A stretch of DNA of 64,000 nt from Acanthosepion lycidas (Eukaryota > Mollusca > Cephalopoda > Sepiida > Sepiidae): NCBI GenBank assembly GCA_963932145.1, contig OZ010611.1:57731292-57795291 (forward strand). The letters run 5' to 3'. This document shows positions 37,601 through 52,000 of this stretch, one piece after another. The position numbers and the translations under genes were made by a program. Below the pieces are notes generated by a model that saw nothing but the letters and a program-made list of their open reading frames with translations, was not told the origin of the DNA and made no database searches. How positions within the stretch are numbered: position 1 is the first letter of the stretch; the number at the start of each line of letters is the position of its first letter.

Positions 37601-38280
37601 TTTATGTAGAGGCTAGGCCCCTTTCTAAACCTTGGTTGAAATTATTTTTCATTCTACTTCATAGAAATGGAGTAGCGTGCAATGGTGTCGTCTCATACAA
37701 CAGTGAGTTAGGAGAAAATATTTGTGGGCACAAAATGGGTGATCAGTGTCTTATTCTCTTCTGTTTGTGCCTTGTCTTTAGCTTTTTCTTCTATATTTAA
37801 CTTTATGTAGAGGCTAGGCCACATTCTAAATCTTGGTTGAAATTATTTTTCATTCTAATTCATAGAAATGGAGTAGCGTGCAATGGTGTCGTCTCATACA
37901 ACAGTGAGTTAGGAGAAAAAATTTGTGGTCACAAAATGGGTGATCAGTGCCTTATTCTCTTCTGTTTGTGCCTTGTCTTTAGCTTTTTCTTCTATATTTA
38001 ACTTTATGTAGAGGCTAGGCCCCTTTCTAAATCTTGGTTGAAATTATTTTTAATTCTAATTCATAGAAATGGAGTAGCGTGCAATGGTGTCGTCTCATAC
38101 AACAGTGAGTTAGGAGAAAAAATTTGTGGGCACAAAATGGGTGATCAGTGTCTTATTCTCTTCTGTTTGTGCCTTGTCTTTAGCTTTTTCTTCTATATTT
38201 AACTTTATGTAGAGGCTAGGCCCCTTTCTAAATCTTGGTTGAAATTATTTTTCATTCTAATTCATAGAAATGGAGTAGCG
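34636..38280 (+). repeat. Satellite family B, mixed monomer variants
   Basis: About 18 family-B monomers without a clear long duplication. The variable box shows CCCTTTC, CCCACTC, CCACCTC, CAATTTC, CACATTC and the one-base-shorter GGACCCCTC types in irregular order. The first of the GCTAGGAG variants (CAGTGAGCTAGG) appears at the right end. An open frame at 35023-35229 is satellite sequence. Confidence 0.8.
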
Positions 38281-41200
38281 TGCAATGGTGTCGTCTCATA
38301 CAACAGTGAGCTAGGAGAAAAAATTTGTGGGCACAAAATGGGTGATCAGTGACTTATTCTCTTCTGTTTGTGCCTTGTCTTTAGCTTTTTCTTCTATATT
38401 TAACTTTATGTAGAGGCTAGGCCCCCATCTAAATCTTGGTTGAAATTATTTTTCATTCTAATTAATAGAAATGGAGTAGCGTGCAATGATGTCGTCTCAT
38501 ACAACAGTGAGTTAGGAGAAAAAATTTGTTCCCACAAAATGGGTGATCAGGGACTTATTCTCTTCTGTTTGTGCCTTGTCTTTAGCTTTTTCTTCTATAT
38601 TTAACTTTATGTAGAGGCTAGGCCCCTTTCTAAATCTTGGTTGAAATTATTTTTCATTCTAATTCATAGAAATGGAGTAGCGTGCAATGGTGTCGTCTCA
38701 TACAACAGTGAGTTAGGAGAAAAAATTTGTGGGCACAAAATGGGTGATCAGTGACTTATTCTCTTCTGTTTGTGCCTTGTCTTTAGCTTTTTCTTCTATA
38801 TTTAACTTTATGTAGAGGCTAGGCCCCCATCTAAATCTTGGTTGAAATTATTTTTCTTTCTAATTCATAGAAATGGAGTAGCGTGCAATGGTGTCATCTC
38901 ATACAACAGTGAGTTAGGAGAAAAAATTTGTGGGCACAAAATGGGTAATCAGTGCCTTATTCTCTTCTGTTTGTGCCTTGTCTTTAGCTTTTTCTTCTAT
39001 ATTTAACTTTATGTAGAGGCTAGGCCCCTTTCTAAATCTTGGTTGAAATTATTTTTCATTCTAATTCATAGAAATGGAGTAGCGTGCAATGGTGTCGTCT
39101 CATACAACAGTGAGTTAGGAGAAAAAATTTGTGGGCACAAAATGGGTGATCAGTGACTTATTCTCTTCTGTTTGTGCCTTGTCTTTAGCTTTTTCTTCTA
39201 TATTTAACTTTATGTAGAGGCTAGGCCCCCATCTAAATCTTGGTTGAAATTATTTTTCATTCTAATTAATAGAAATGGAGTAGCGTGCAATGATGTCGTC
39301 TCATACAACAGTGAGTTAGGAGAAAAAATTTGTTCCCACAAAATGGGTGATCAGGGACTTATTCTCTTCTGTTTGTGCCTTGTCTTTAGCTTTTTCTTCT
39401 ATATTTAACTTTATGTAGGGGCTAGGCCACACTCTAAATCTTGGTTGAAATTATTTTTCATTCTAATTCATAGAAATGGAGTAGCGTGCAATGGTGTCGT
39501 CTCATACAACAGTGAGTTAGGAGAAAAAATTTGTGGGCACAAAATGGGTGATCAGTGACTTATTCTCTTCTGTTTGTGCCTTGTCTTTAGCTTTTTCTTC
39601 TATATTTAACTTTATGTAGAGGCTAGGCCCCCATCTAAATCTTGGTTGAAATTATTTTTCATTCTAATTAATAGAAATGGAGTAGCGTGCAATGATGTCG
39701 TCTCATACAACAGTGAGTTAGGAGAAAAAATTTGTTCCCACAAAATGGGTGATCAGGGATTTATTCTCTTCTGTTTGTGCCTTGTCTTTACCTTTTTCTT
39801 CTATATTTAACTTAATGTAGAGGCTAGGCCCCACTCTAAATCTTCGTTGAAATTATTTTTCATTCTAATTAATACAAATGGAGTAGCGTGCAATGGTGTC
39901 GTCTCATACAACAGTGAGTTAGGAGAAAAAATTTGTTGGCACAAAATGGGTGATCAGTGTCTTATTCTCTTCTATTTGTGCCTGGTCTTTAGCTTTTTCT
40001 TCTATATTTAACTTTATGTAGAGGCTAGTCCCCCCTCTAAATCTTGGTTGAAATTATTTTTCATTCTAATTCATAGAAATGTAGTAGCGTGCAATGGTGT
40101 CGTCTCATACAACAGTGAGTTAGGAGAAAATATTTGTGGGCACAAAATAGGTGATCAGTGTCTTATTCTCTTCTGTTTGTGCCTTTTCTTTAGCTTTTTC
40201 TTCTATATTTAACTTTATGTAGAGGCTAGGCCCCACTCTAAATCTTGGTTGAAATTATTTTTCATTCTAATTCATAGAAATGGAGTAGCGTGCAATGGTA
40301 TCGTCTCATACAACAGTGAGTTAGGAGAAAAAATTTGTGGGCAAAAAATGGCTGATCAGTGTCTTATTCTCTTCTGTTTGTGCCTTGTCTTTAGCTTTTT
40401 CTTCTATATTTAACTTTATGTAGAGGCTAGGCCCCTTTCTAAATCTTGCTTGAAATTATTTTTCATTCTAATTCATAGAAATGGAGTAGCGTGTAATGGT
40501 GTCGTCTCATACAACAGTGAGTTAGGAGAAAAAATTTGTGGGCACAAAATGGGTGATCAGTGTCTTATTCTCTTCTGTTTGTGCCTTGTATTTAGCTTTT
40601 TCTTCTATATTTAACTTTATGTAGAGGCTAGGCCCCTTTCTAAATCTTGGTTGAAATTATTTTTCATTCTAATTCATAGAAATGGAGTAGCGTACAATGG
40701 TGTCGTCTCATACAACAGTGAGCTAGGAGAAAAAATTTGTGGGCACAAAATGGGTGATCAGTGTCTTATTCTCTTCTGTTTGTGCCTTGTCTTTAGCTTT
40801 TTCTTCTATATTTAACTTGATGTAGAGGCTAGGCCCCTTTCTAAATCTTGGTTGAAATTATTTTTCATTCTAATTCATAGAAATGGAGTAGCGTGCAATG
40901 GTGTCGTCTCATACAACAGTGAGCTAGGAGAAAAAATTTGTGGGCACAAAATGGGTGATCAGTGACTTATTCTCTTCTGTTTGTGCCTTGTCTTTAGCTT
41001 TTTCTTCTATATTTAACTTTATGTAGAGGCTAGGCCCCCATCTAAATCTTGGTTGAAATTATTTTTCATTCTAATTAATAGAAATGGAGTAGCGGCAATG
41101 ATGTCGTCTCATACAACAGTGAGTTAGGAGAAAAAATTTGTTCCCACAAAATGGGTGATCAGGGACTTATTCTCTTCTGTTTGTGCCTTGTCTTTAGCTT

Positions 41201-42034
41201 TTTCTTCTATATTTAACTTTATGTAGAGGCTAGGCCCCACTCTAAATCTTGGTTGAAATTATTTTTCTTTCTAATTCATAGAAATGGAGTAGCGTGCAAT
41301 GGTGTCATCTCATACAACAGTGAGTTAGGAGAAAAAATTTGTGGGCACAAAATGGGTAATCAGTGCCTTATTCTCTTCTGTTTGTGCCTTGTCTTTAGCT
41401 TTTTCTTCTATATTTAACTTTATGTAGAGGCTAGGCCCCTTTCTAAATCTTAGTTGAAATTATTTTTCATTCTAATTCATAGAAATGGAGTAGCGTGCAA
41501 TGGTGTCGTCTCATACAACAGTGAGTTAGGAGAAAAAATTTGTGGGCACAAAATGGGTGATCAGTGACTTATTCTCTTCTGTTTGTGCCTTGTCTTTAGC
41601 TTTTTCTTCTATATTTAACTTTATGTAGAGGCTAGGCCCCCATCTAAATCTTGGTTGAAATTATTTTTCATTCTAATTAATAGAAATGGAGTAGCGTGCA
41701 ATGATGTCGTCTCATACAACAGTGAGTTAGGAGAAAAAATTTGTTCCCACAAAATGGGTGATCAGGGACTTATTCTCTTCTGTTTGTGCCTTGTCTTTAG
41801 CTTTTTCTTCTATATTTAACTTTATGTAGAGGCTAGGCCCCACTCTAAATCTTGGTTGAAATTATTTTTCATTCTAATTCATAGAAATGGAGTAGCGTGC
41901 AATGGTGTCGTCTCATACAACAGTGAGTTAGGAGAAAAAATTTGTGGGCACAAAATGGGTGATCAGTGACTTATTCTGTTCTGTTTGTGCCTTGTCTTTA
42001 GCTTTTTCTTCTATATTTAACTTTATGTAGAGGC
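38281..42034 (+). repeat. Family B block with TTCCCAC / CCCCCATC variant monomers
   Basis: Monomers with GTTCCCACAAAATGGG and CAGGGA occur at 38529, 39333, 39735, 41141 and 41744 (steps 804, 402, 1406 and 603 bp), usually paired with the box GGCCCCCATC and CAATGATGTC. The same variant returns at 44960. At about 38821 the CCCCCATC box is joined to a different right half (TTTCTTTCTAATTC, then TCATCTC), a recombinant monomer. Steps of 2, 3, 4 and 7 monomers suggest irregular unequal exchange rather than one fixed unit. Confidence 0.8.
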
Positions 42035-43240
42035 TAGGCCCCCCTCTAAATCTTGGCTGAAATTATTTTTCATTCTAATTAATAGAAATGGAGTAGCGTG
42101 CAATGTTGTCGTCTCATACAGCAGTGAGTTAGGAGAAAAAATTTGTGGGCACAAAATGGGTGATCAGTGTATTATTCTCTTCTGTTTGTGCCTTGTCTTT
42201 AGCTTTTTCTTCTATATTTAACTTTATGTAGAGGCTAGGCCCCACTCTAAATCTTGGTTGAAATTATTTTTCATTCTAATTAATACAAATGGAGTAGCGT
42301 GCAATGGTGTGGTCTCATACAACAGTGAGTTAGGAGAAAAAATTTGTTGGCACAAAATGGGTGATCAGTGTCTTATTCTCTTCTATTTGTGCCTGGTCTT
42401 TAGCTTTTTCTTCTATATTTAACTTTATGTAGAGGCTAGGACCCCTCTAAATCTTGGTTGAAATTATTTTTCGTTCTAATTAATAGAAATGGAGTAGCGT
42501 GCAATGGTGCCGTCTCATACAACAGTGAGTTAGGAGAAAAAAATTTGTGGGCACAAAATGGGTGATCAGTGTCTTATTCTCTTCTGTTTGTGCCTTGTCT
42601 TTAGCTTTTTCTTCTATATTTAACTTTATGTAGAGGCTAGGCCCCCCTCTAAATCTTGGCTGAAATTATTTTTCATTCTAATTAATAGAAATGGAGTAGC
42701 GTGCAATGGTGTCGTCTCATACAGCAGTGAGTTAGGAGAAAAAATTTGTGGGCACAAAATGGGTGATCAGTGTATTATTCTCTTCTGTTTGTGCCTTGTC
42801 TTTAGCTTTTTCTTCTATATTTAACTTTATGTAGAGGCTAGGCCCCACTCTAAATCTTGGTTGAAATTATTTTTCATTCTAATTAATACAAATGGAGTAG
42901 CGTGCAATGGTGTGGTCTCATACAACAGTGAGTTAGGAGAAAAAATTTGTTGGCACAAAATGGGTGATCAGTGTCTTATTCTCTTCTATTTGTGCCTGGT
43001 CTTTAGCTTTTTCTTCTATATTTAACTTTATGTAGAGGCTAGGACCCCTCTAAATCTTGGTTGAAATTATTTTTCGTTCTAATTAATAGAAATGGAGTAG
43101 CGTGCAATGGTGCCGTCTCATACAACAGTGAGTTAGGAGAAAAAAATTTGTGGGCACAAAATGGGTGATCAGTGTCTTATTCTCTTCTGTTTGTGCCTTG
43201 TCTTTAGCTTTTTCTTCTATATTTAACTTTATGTAGAGGC
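42035..43240 (+). repeat. Two tandem copies of a 603-bp trimer, family B
   Basis: GCAATGGTGCCGTCTC occurs at 42501 and 43104. CTTGGCTGAAAT with CATACAGCAG and GGTGTGGTCTC also repeat, all at 603 bp. Copies are about 42035-42637 and 42638-43240. A third, more distant copy lies at about 45050-45870, where the same three monomer types recur in the same order, one of them altered (GCAATTAGTGCCG). Confidence 0.88.
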
Positions 43241-46200
43241 TAGGCCCCCCTCTAAATCTTGGTTGAAATTATTTTTCATTCTATTTAATAGAAATGGAGT
43301 AGCGTGCAATGGTGTCGTCTCATACAACAGTGAGTTAGGAGAAAAAATTTGTTCGCACAAAATGGGTGATCAGTGTCTTATTCTCTTCTGTTTGTGCCTT
43401 GTCTTTAGCTTTTTCTTCTATATTTAACATTATGTAGAGGCTAGGCCCCTTTCTAAATCTTGGTTGAAATTATTTTTCATTCTAATTAATAGAAATGGAG
43501 TAGCGTGCAATGGTGTCGTCTCATACAACAGTGAGTTAGGAGAAAAAATTTGTGGGCACAAAATGGGTGATCAGTGTCTTATTCTCTTCTGTTTGTGCCT
43601 TGTCTTTAGCTTTTTCTTCTATATTTAACTTTATGTAGAGGCTAGGCCCCTTTCTAAATCTTGGTTGAAATTATTTTTCATTCTACTTCATAGAAATGGA
43701 GTAGCGTGCAATGGTGTCGTCTCATACAACAGTGAGTTAGGAGAAAATATTTGTGGGCACAAAATGGGTGATCAGTGTCTTATTCTCTTCTGTTTGTGCC
43801 TTGTCTTTAGCTTTTTCTTCTATATTTAACTTTATGTAGAGGCTAGGCCACATTCTATATCTTGGTTGAAATTATTTTTCATTCTAATTCATAGAAATGG
43901 AGTAGCGTGCAATGGTGTCGTCTCATACAACAGTGAGTTAGGAGGAAAAATTTGTGGGCCCAAAATGGGTGATCAGTGTCTTATTCTCTTCTGTTTGTGC
44001 CTTGTCTTTAGCTTTTTCTTCTATATTTAACTTTATGTAGAGGCTAGGCCCCTTTCTAAATCTTGGTTGAAATTATTTTTCATTCTAATTCATAGAAATG
44101 GAGTAGCGTGCAATGGTGTCGTCTCATACAACAGTGAGTTAGGAGAAAATATTTGTGGGCACAAAATAGGTGATCAGTGTCTTATTCTCTTCTGTTTGTG
44201 CCTTTTCTTTAGCTTTTTCTTCTATATTTAACTTTATGTAGAGGCTAGGCCCCACTCTAAATCTTGGTTGAAATTATTTTTCATTCTAATTCATAGAAAT
44301 GGAGTAGCGTGCAATGGTATCGTCTCATACAACAGTGAGTTAGGAGAAAAAATTTGTGGGCAGAAAATGGGTGATCAGTGTCTTATTCTCTTCTGTTTGT
44401 GCCTTGTCTTTAGCTTTTTCTTCTATATTTAACTTTATGTAGAGGCTAGGCCCCTTTCTAAATCTTGGTTGAAATTATTTTTCATTCTAATTCATAGAAA
44501 TGGAGTAGCGTGTAATGGTGTCATCTCATACAACAGTGAGTTAGGAGAAAAAATTTGTGGGCACAAAATGGGTGATCAGTGTCTTATTCTCTTCTGTTCG
44601 TGCCTTGTCTTTAGCTTTTTCTTCTATATTTAACTTTATGTAGAGGCTAGGCCCCATTCTAAATCTTGGTTGAAATTATTTTTCATTCTAATTCATAGAA
44701 ATGGAGTAGCGTGCAATGGTGTCGTCTCATACAACAGTGAGTTAGGAGAAAAAATTTGTGGGCACAAAATGGGTGATCAGTGACTTATTCTCTTCTGTTT
44801 GTGCCTTGTCTTTAGCTTTCTCTTCTATATTTAACTTTATGTAGAGGCTAGACACCCATCTAAATCTTGGTTGAAATTATTTTTCATTCTAATTAATAGA
44901 AATGGAGTAGCGTGCAATGATGTCGTCTCATACAACAGTGAGTTAGGAGAAAAAATTTGTTCCCACAAAATGGGTGATCAGGGACTTATTCTCTTCTGTT
45001 TGTGCCTTGTCTTTAGCGTTTTCTTCTATATTTAACTTTATGTAGAGGCTAGGCCCCACTCTAAATCTTGGTTGAAATTATTTTTCATTCTAATTAATAC
45101 AAATGGAGTAGCGTGCAATGGTGTGGTCTCATACAACAGTTAGTTAGGAGAAAAAATTTGTTGGCACAAAATGGGTGATCAGTGTCTTATTCTCTTCTAA
45201 TTGTGCCTGGTCTTTAGCTTTTTCTTCTATATTTAACTTTATGTAGAGGCTAGGACCCCTCTAAATCTTGGTTGAAATTATTTTTCGTTCTAATTAATAG
45301 AAATGGAGTAGCGTGCAATTAGTGCCGTCTCATACAACAGTGAGTTAGGAGAAAAAAATTTGTGGGCACAAAATGGGTGATCAGTGTCTTATTCTTTTCT
45401 GTTTGTGCCTTGTCTTTAGCTTTTTCTTCTATATTTAACTTTATGTAGAGGCTAGGCCCCCCTCTAAATCTTGGCTGAAATTATTTTTCATTCTAATTAA
45501 TAGAAATGGAGTAGCATGCAATGGTGTCGTCTCATACAGCAGTGAGTTAGGAGAAAAAATTTGTGGGCACAAAATGGGTGATCAGTGTCTTATTCTCTTC
45601 TGTTTGTGCCTTGTCTTTAGCTTTTTCTTCTATATTTAACTTTATGTAGAGGCTAGGCCCCACTCTAAATCTTGGTTGAAATTATTTTTCATTCTAATTA
45701 ATACAAATGGAGTAGCGTGCAATGGTGTGGTCTCATACAACAGTGAGTTAGGAGAAAAAATTTGTTGGCACAAAATGGGTGATCAGTGTCTTATTCTCTT
45801 CTATTTGTGCCTGGTCTTTAGCTTTTTCTTCTATATTTAACTTTATGTAGAGGCTAGGCCCCCCTCTAAATCTTGGTTGAAATTATTTTTCATTCTAATT
45901 AATAGAAATGGAGTAGCGTGCAATGGTGTCGTCTCATACAACAGTGAGTTAGGAGAAAAAATTTGTTCGCACAAAATGGGTGATCGGTGTCTTATTCTCT
46001 TCTGTTTGTGCCTTGTCTTTAGCTTTTTCTTCTATATTTAACTTTATGTAGAGGCTAGTCCCCCCTCTAAATCTTGGTTGAAATTATTTTTCATTCTAAT
46101 TCATAGAAATGAAGTAGCGTGCAATGGTGTCGTCTCATACAACAGTGAGTTAGGAGAAAAAATTTGTGGTCACAAAATGGGTGATCAGTGCCTTATTCTC

Positions 46201-48054
46201 TTCTGTTTGTGCCTTGTCTTTAGCTTTTTCTTCTATATTTAACTTTATGTAGAGGCTAGGCCCCTTTCTAAATCTTGGTTGAAATTATTTTTAATTCTAA
46301 TTCATAGAAATGGAGTAGCGTGCAATGGTGTCGTCTCATACAACAGTGAGTTAGGAGAAAAAATTTGTGGGCACAAAATGGGTGATCAGTGTCTTATTCT
46401 CTTCTGTTTGTGCCTTGTCTTTAGCTTTTTCTTCTATATTTAACTTTATGTAGAGGCTAGGCCCCTTTCTAAATCTTGGTTGAAATTATTTTTCATTCTA
46501 ATTCAGAGAAATGGAGTAGCGTGCAATGGTGTCGTCTCATACAACAGTGAGTTAGGAGAAAATATTTGTGGGCACAAAATAGGTGATCAGTGTCTTATTC
46601 TCTTCTGTTTGTGCCTTGTCTTTAGCTTTTTCTTCTATATTTAACTTTATGTAGAGGCTAGGCCCCCCTCTAAATCTTGGTTGAAATTATTTTTCATTCT
46701 AATTAATAGAAATGGAGTAGCGTACAATGGTGTCGTCTCATACAACAGTGAGTTAGGAGAAAAAATTTGTTGGCACAAAATGGGTGATCAGTGTCTTATT
46801 CTCTTCTGTTTGTGCCTTGTCTTTAGCTTTTTCTTCTATATTTAACTTTATGTAGAGGCTAGGCCCCACTCTAAATCTTGGTTGAAATTATTTTTCATTC
46901 TAATTCATAGAAATGGAGTAGCGTGCAATTGTGTCGTCTCATACAACAGTGAGTTAGGAGAAAAAATTTGTGGGCATAAATTGGGTGATCAGTGTCTTAT
47001 TCTCTTCTGTTTGTGCCTTGTCTTTAGCTTTTTCTTCTATATTTAACTTTATGTAGAGGCTAGGCCCCTTTCTAAATCTTGGTTGAAATTATTTTTCATT
47101 CTAATTCATAGAAATGGAGTCGCGTGCAATGGTTTCGTCTCATACAACAGTGAGTTAGGAGAAAATATTTGTGGGCACAAAATGGGTGATCCGTGTCTTA
47201 TTCTCTTCTGTTTGTGCCTTGTCTTTAGCTTTTTCTTCTATATTTAACTTTATGTAGAGGCTAGGCCACATTCTAAATTTTGGTTGAAATTATTTTTCAT
47301 TCTAATTCATAGAAATGAAGTAGCGTGCAATGGTGTCGTCTCATACAACAGTGAGTTAGGAGAAAAAATTTGTGGTCACAAAATGGGTGATCAGTGCCTT
47401 ATTCTCTTCTGTTTGTGCCTTGTCTTTAGCTTTTTCTTCTATATTTAACTTTATGTAGAGGCTAGGCCCATTTCTAAATCTTGGTTGAAATTATTTTTCA
47501 TTCTAATTCATAGAAATGAAGTAGCGTGCAATGGTGTCGTCTCATACAACAGTGAGTTAGGAGAAAAAATTTGTTGGCAGAAAATTGGTGATCAGTGTCT
47601 TATTCTCTTCTATTTGTGCCTGGTCTTTAGCTTTTTCTTCTATATTTAACTTTATGTAGAGGCTAGGACCCCTCTAAATCTTGGTTGAAATTATTTTTCG
47701 TTCTAATTAATAGAAATGGAGTAGCGTGCAATGGTGCCGTCTCATACAACAGTGAGCTAGGAGAAAAAAATTTGTGGGCACAAAATGGGTGATCAGTGTC
47801 TTATTCTCTTCTGTTTGTGCCTTGTCTTTAGCTTTTTCTTCTATATTTAACTTTATGTAGAGGCTAGGCCCCCCTCTAAATCTTGGTTGAAATTATTTTT
47901 CATTCTAATTAATAGAAATGGAGTAGCGTGCAATGGTGTCCTCTCATACAGCAGTGAGTTAGGAGAAAAAATTTGTGGGCACAAAATGGGTGATCAGTAA
48001 CTTATTCTCTTCTGTTTGTGCCTTGTCTTTAGCTTTTTCTTCTATATTTAACAT
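43241..48054 (+). repeat. Satellite family B, block with dispersed copies of neighbouring segments
   Basis: About 24 family-B monomers. CACAAAATAGGTGATC followed by TGCCTTTTC at 44160 repeats the segment at 40141 (offset 4019, about 20 monomers). The same segment, ending in the TTCGTGCC variant at 44597, matches 55495-56150 (offset 11455, about 57 monomers). The 45050-45870 trimer copy is also here. No gene or insertion was seen. Confidence 0.78.
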
Positions 48055-49060
48055 TATGTAGAGGCTAGTCCCCCCTCTAAATCTTGGTTGAAATTATTTT
48101 TCATTCTAATTCATAGAAATGTAGTAGCGTGCAATGGTGTCGTCTCATACAACAGTGAGGTAGGAGAAAAAATTTGTTGGCACAAAATGGGTGATCAGTG
48201 TCTTATTCTCTTCTGTTTGTGCCTTGTCTTTAGCTTTTTCTTCTATATTTAACTTTATGTAGAGGCTAGGCCAATTTCTAATCTTGGTTGAAATTATTTT
48301 TCATTCTAATTCATAGAAATGGAGTAGCGTGCAATTGTGTCGTCTCATACAACAGTGAGTTAGGAGAAAAAATTTGTGGGCACAAAATGGGTGATCAGTG
48401 TCTTATTCTCTTCTGTTTGTGCCTTGTCTTTAGCTTTTTCTTCTATATTTAACATTATGTAGAGGCTAGGCCCCCCTCTAAATCTTGGTTGAAATTATTT
48501 TTCATTCTACTTCATAGAAATGGAGTAGCGTGCAATGGTGTCGTCTCATACAGCAGTGAGTTAGGAGAAAATATTTGTGGGCACAAAATGGGTGATCAGT
48601 GTCTTATTCTCTCCTGTTTGTGCCTTGTCTTTAGCTTTTTCTTCTATATTTAACATTATGTAGAGGCTAGTCCCCCCTCTAAATCTTGGTTGAAATTATT
48701 TTTCATTCTAATTCATAGAAATGTAGTAGCGTGCAATGGTGTCGTCTCATACAACAGTGAGGTAGGAGAAAAAATTTGTTGGCACAAAATGGGTGATCAG
48801 TGTCTTATTCTCTTCTGTTTGTGACTTGTCTTTAGCTTTTTCTTCTATATTTAACTTTATGTAGAGGCTAGGCCAATTTCTAATCTTGGTTGAAATTATT
48901 TTTCATTCTAATTCATAGAAATGGAGTAGCGTGCAATTGTGTCGTCTCATACAACAGTGAGTTAGGAGAAAAAATTTGTGGGCACAAAATGGGTGATCAG
49001 TGTCTTATTCTCTTCTGTTTGTGCCTTGTCTTTAGCTTTTTCTACTATATTTAACATTAT
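48055..49060 (+). repeat. 602-bp trimer duplication, family B
   Basis: GAGGCTAGTCCCCCCTC with ATGTAGTAGCG occurs at 48061 and 48663. Both are followed by the shortened box GGCCAATTTCTAATC and then by CAATTGTGTCG. The first copy is about 48055-48656, and the second runs into the longer duplication beginning at 49061. Confidence 0.8.
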
Positions 49061-52000
49061 GTAGAGGCTAGGCCCCCCTCTAAATCTTGGTTGAAATTAT
49101 TTTTCATTCTACTTCATAGAAATGGAGTAGCGTGCAATGGTGTCGTCTCATACAACAGTGAGTTAGGAGAAAATATTTGTGGGCACAAAATGGGTGATCA
49201 GTGTCTTATTCTCTTCTGTTTGTGCCTTGTCTTTAGCTTTTTCTTCTATATTTAACTTTATGTAGAGGCTAGGCCACATTCTAAATCTTGGTTGAAATTA
49301 TTTTTCATTCTAATTCATAGAAATGTAGTAGCGTGCAATGGTGTCGTCTCATACAACAGTGAGTTAGGAGAAAAAATTTGTGGTCACAAAATGGGTGATC
49401 AGTGTCTTATTCTCTTCTGTTTGTGCCTTGTCTTTAGCTTTTTCTTCTATATTTAACTTTATGTAGAGGCTAGGCCCAACTCTAAATCTTGGTTGAAATC
49501 ATTTTTCATTCTAATTCATAGAAATGTAGTAGCGTGCAATGGTGTCGTCTCATACAACAGTGAGGTAGGAGAAAAAATTTGTTGGCACAAAATGGGTGAT
49601 CAGTGTCTTATTCTCTTCTGTTTGTGCCTTGTCTTTAGCTTTTTCTTCTATATTTAACATTATGCAGAGGCTAGTCCTCCCTCTAAATCTTGGTTGAAAT
49701 TATTTTTCATTCTAATTCATAGAAATGTAGTAGCGTGCAATGGTGTCGTCTCATACAACAGTGAGGTAGGAGATAAAATTTGTTGGCACAAAATGGGTGA
49801 TCAGTGTCTTATTCTCTTCTGTTTGTGCCTTGTCTTTAGCTTTTTCTTCTATATTTAACTTTATGTAGAGGCTAGGCCAATTTCTAAATCTTGGTTGAAA
49901 TTATTTTTCATTCTAATTCATAGAAATGGAGTAGCGTGCAATTGTGTCGTCTCATACAACAGTGAGTTAGGAGAAAAAATTTGTGGGCACAAAATGGGTG
50001 ATCAGTGTCTTATTCTCTTCTGTTTGTGCCTTGTCTTTAGCTTTTTCTTCTATATTTAACATTATGTAGAGGCTAGGCCCCCCTCTAAATCTTGGTTGAA
50101 ATTATTTTTCATTCTACATCATAGAAATGGAGTAGCGTGCAATGGTGTCGTCTCATACAACAGTGAGTTAGAAGAAAATATTTGTGGGCACAAAATGGGT
50201 GATCAGTGTCTTATTCTCTTCTGTTTGTGCCTTGTCTTTAGCTTTTTCTTCTATATTTAACTTTATGTAGAGGCTAGGCCACATTCTAAATCTTGGTTGA
50301 ATTTATTTTTCATTCTAATTCATAGAAATGGAGTAGCGTGCAATGGTGTCGTCTCATACAACAGTGAGTTAGGAGAAAAAATTTGTGGTCACAAAATGGG
50401 TGATCAGTGCCTTATTCTCTTCTGTTTGTGCCTTGTCTTTAGCTTTTTCTTCTATATTTAACTTTATGTAGAGGCTAGGCCCCTTTCTAAATCTTGGTTG
50501 AAATTATTTTTAATTCTAATTCATAGAAATGGAGTAGCGTGCAATGGTGTCGTCTCATACAACAGTGAGTTAGGAGAAAAAATTTGTGGGCACAAAATGG
50601 GTGATCAGTGTCTTATTCTCTTCTGTTTGTGCCTTGTCTTTAGCTTTTTCTTCTATATTTAACATTATGTAGAGGCTAGGCCCCCCTCTAAATCTTGGTT
50701 GAAATTATTTTTCATTCTAATTAATAGAAATGGAGTAGCGTGCAATTGTGTCGTCTCATACAACAGTGAGTTAGGAGAAAAAATTTGTGGGCACAAAATG
50801 GGTGATCAGTGTCTTATTCTCTTCTGTTTGTGCCTTGTCTTTAGCTTTTTCTTCTATATTTAACATTATGTAGAGGCTAGGCCCCCCTCTAAATCTTGGT
50901 TGAAATTATTTTTCATTCTACTTCATAGAAATGGAGTAGCGTGCAATGGTGTCGTCTCATACAACAGTGAGTTAGGAGAAAATATTTGTGGGCACAAAAT
51001 GGGTGATCAGTGTCTTATTCTCTTCTGTTTGTGCCTTGTCTTTAGCTTTTTCTTCTATATTTAACTTTATGTAGAGGCTAGGCCACATTCTAAATCTTGG
51101 TTGAAATTATTTTTCATTCTAATTCATAGAAATGGAGTAGCGTGCAATGGTGTCGTCTCATACAACAGTGAGTTAGGAGAAAAAATTTGTGGTCACAAAA
51201 TGGGTGATCAGTGTCTTATTCTCTTCTGTTTGTGCCTTGTCTTTAGCTTTTTCTTCTATATTTAACTTTATGTAGAGGCTAGGCCCAACTCTAAATCTTG
51301 GTTGAAATCATTTTTCATTCTAATTCATAGAAATGTAGTAGCGTGCAATGGTGTCGTCTCATACAACAGTGAGGTAGGAGAAAAAATTTGTTGGCACAAA
51401 ATGGGTGATCAGTGTCTTATTCTCTTCTGTTTGTGCCTTGTCTTTAGCTTTTTCTTCTATATTTAACATTATGCAGAGGCTAGTCCTCCCTCTAAATCTT
51501 GGTTGAAATTATTTTTCATTCTAATTCATAGAAATGTAGTAGCGTGCAATGGTGTCGTCTCATACAACAGTGAGGTAGGAGATAAAATTTGTTGGCACAA
51601 AATGGGTGATCAGTGTCTTATTCTCTTCTGTTTGTGCCTTGTCTTTAGCTTTTTCTTCTATATTTAACTTTATGTAGAGGCTAGGCCAATTTCTAAATCT
51701 TGGTTGAAATTATTTTTCATTCTAATTCATAGAAATGGAGTAGCGTGCAATTGTGTCGTCTCATACAACAGTGAGTTAGGAGAAAAAATTTGTGGGCACA
51801 AAATGGGTGATCAGTGTCTTATTCTCTTCTGTTTGTGCCTTGTCTTTAGCTTTTTCTTCTATATTTAACATTATGTAGAGGCTAGGCCCCCCTCTAATTC
51901 TTGGTTGAAATTATTTTTCATTCTACATCATAGAAATGGAGTAGCGTGCAATGGTGTCGTCTCATACAACAGTGAGTTAGAAGAAAATATTTGTGGGCAC

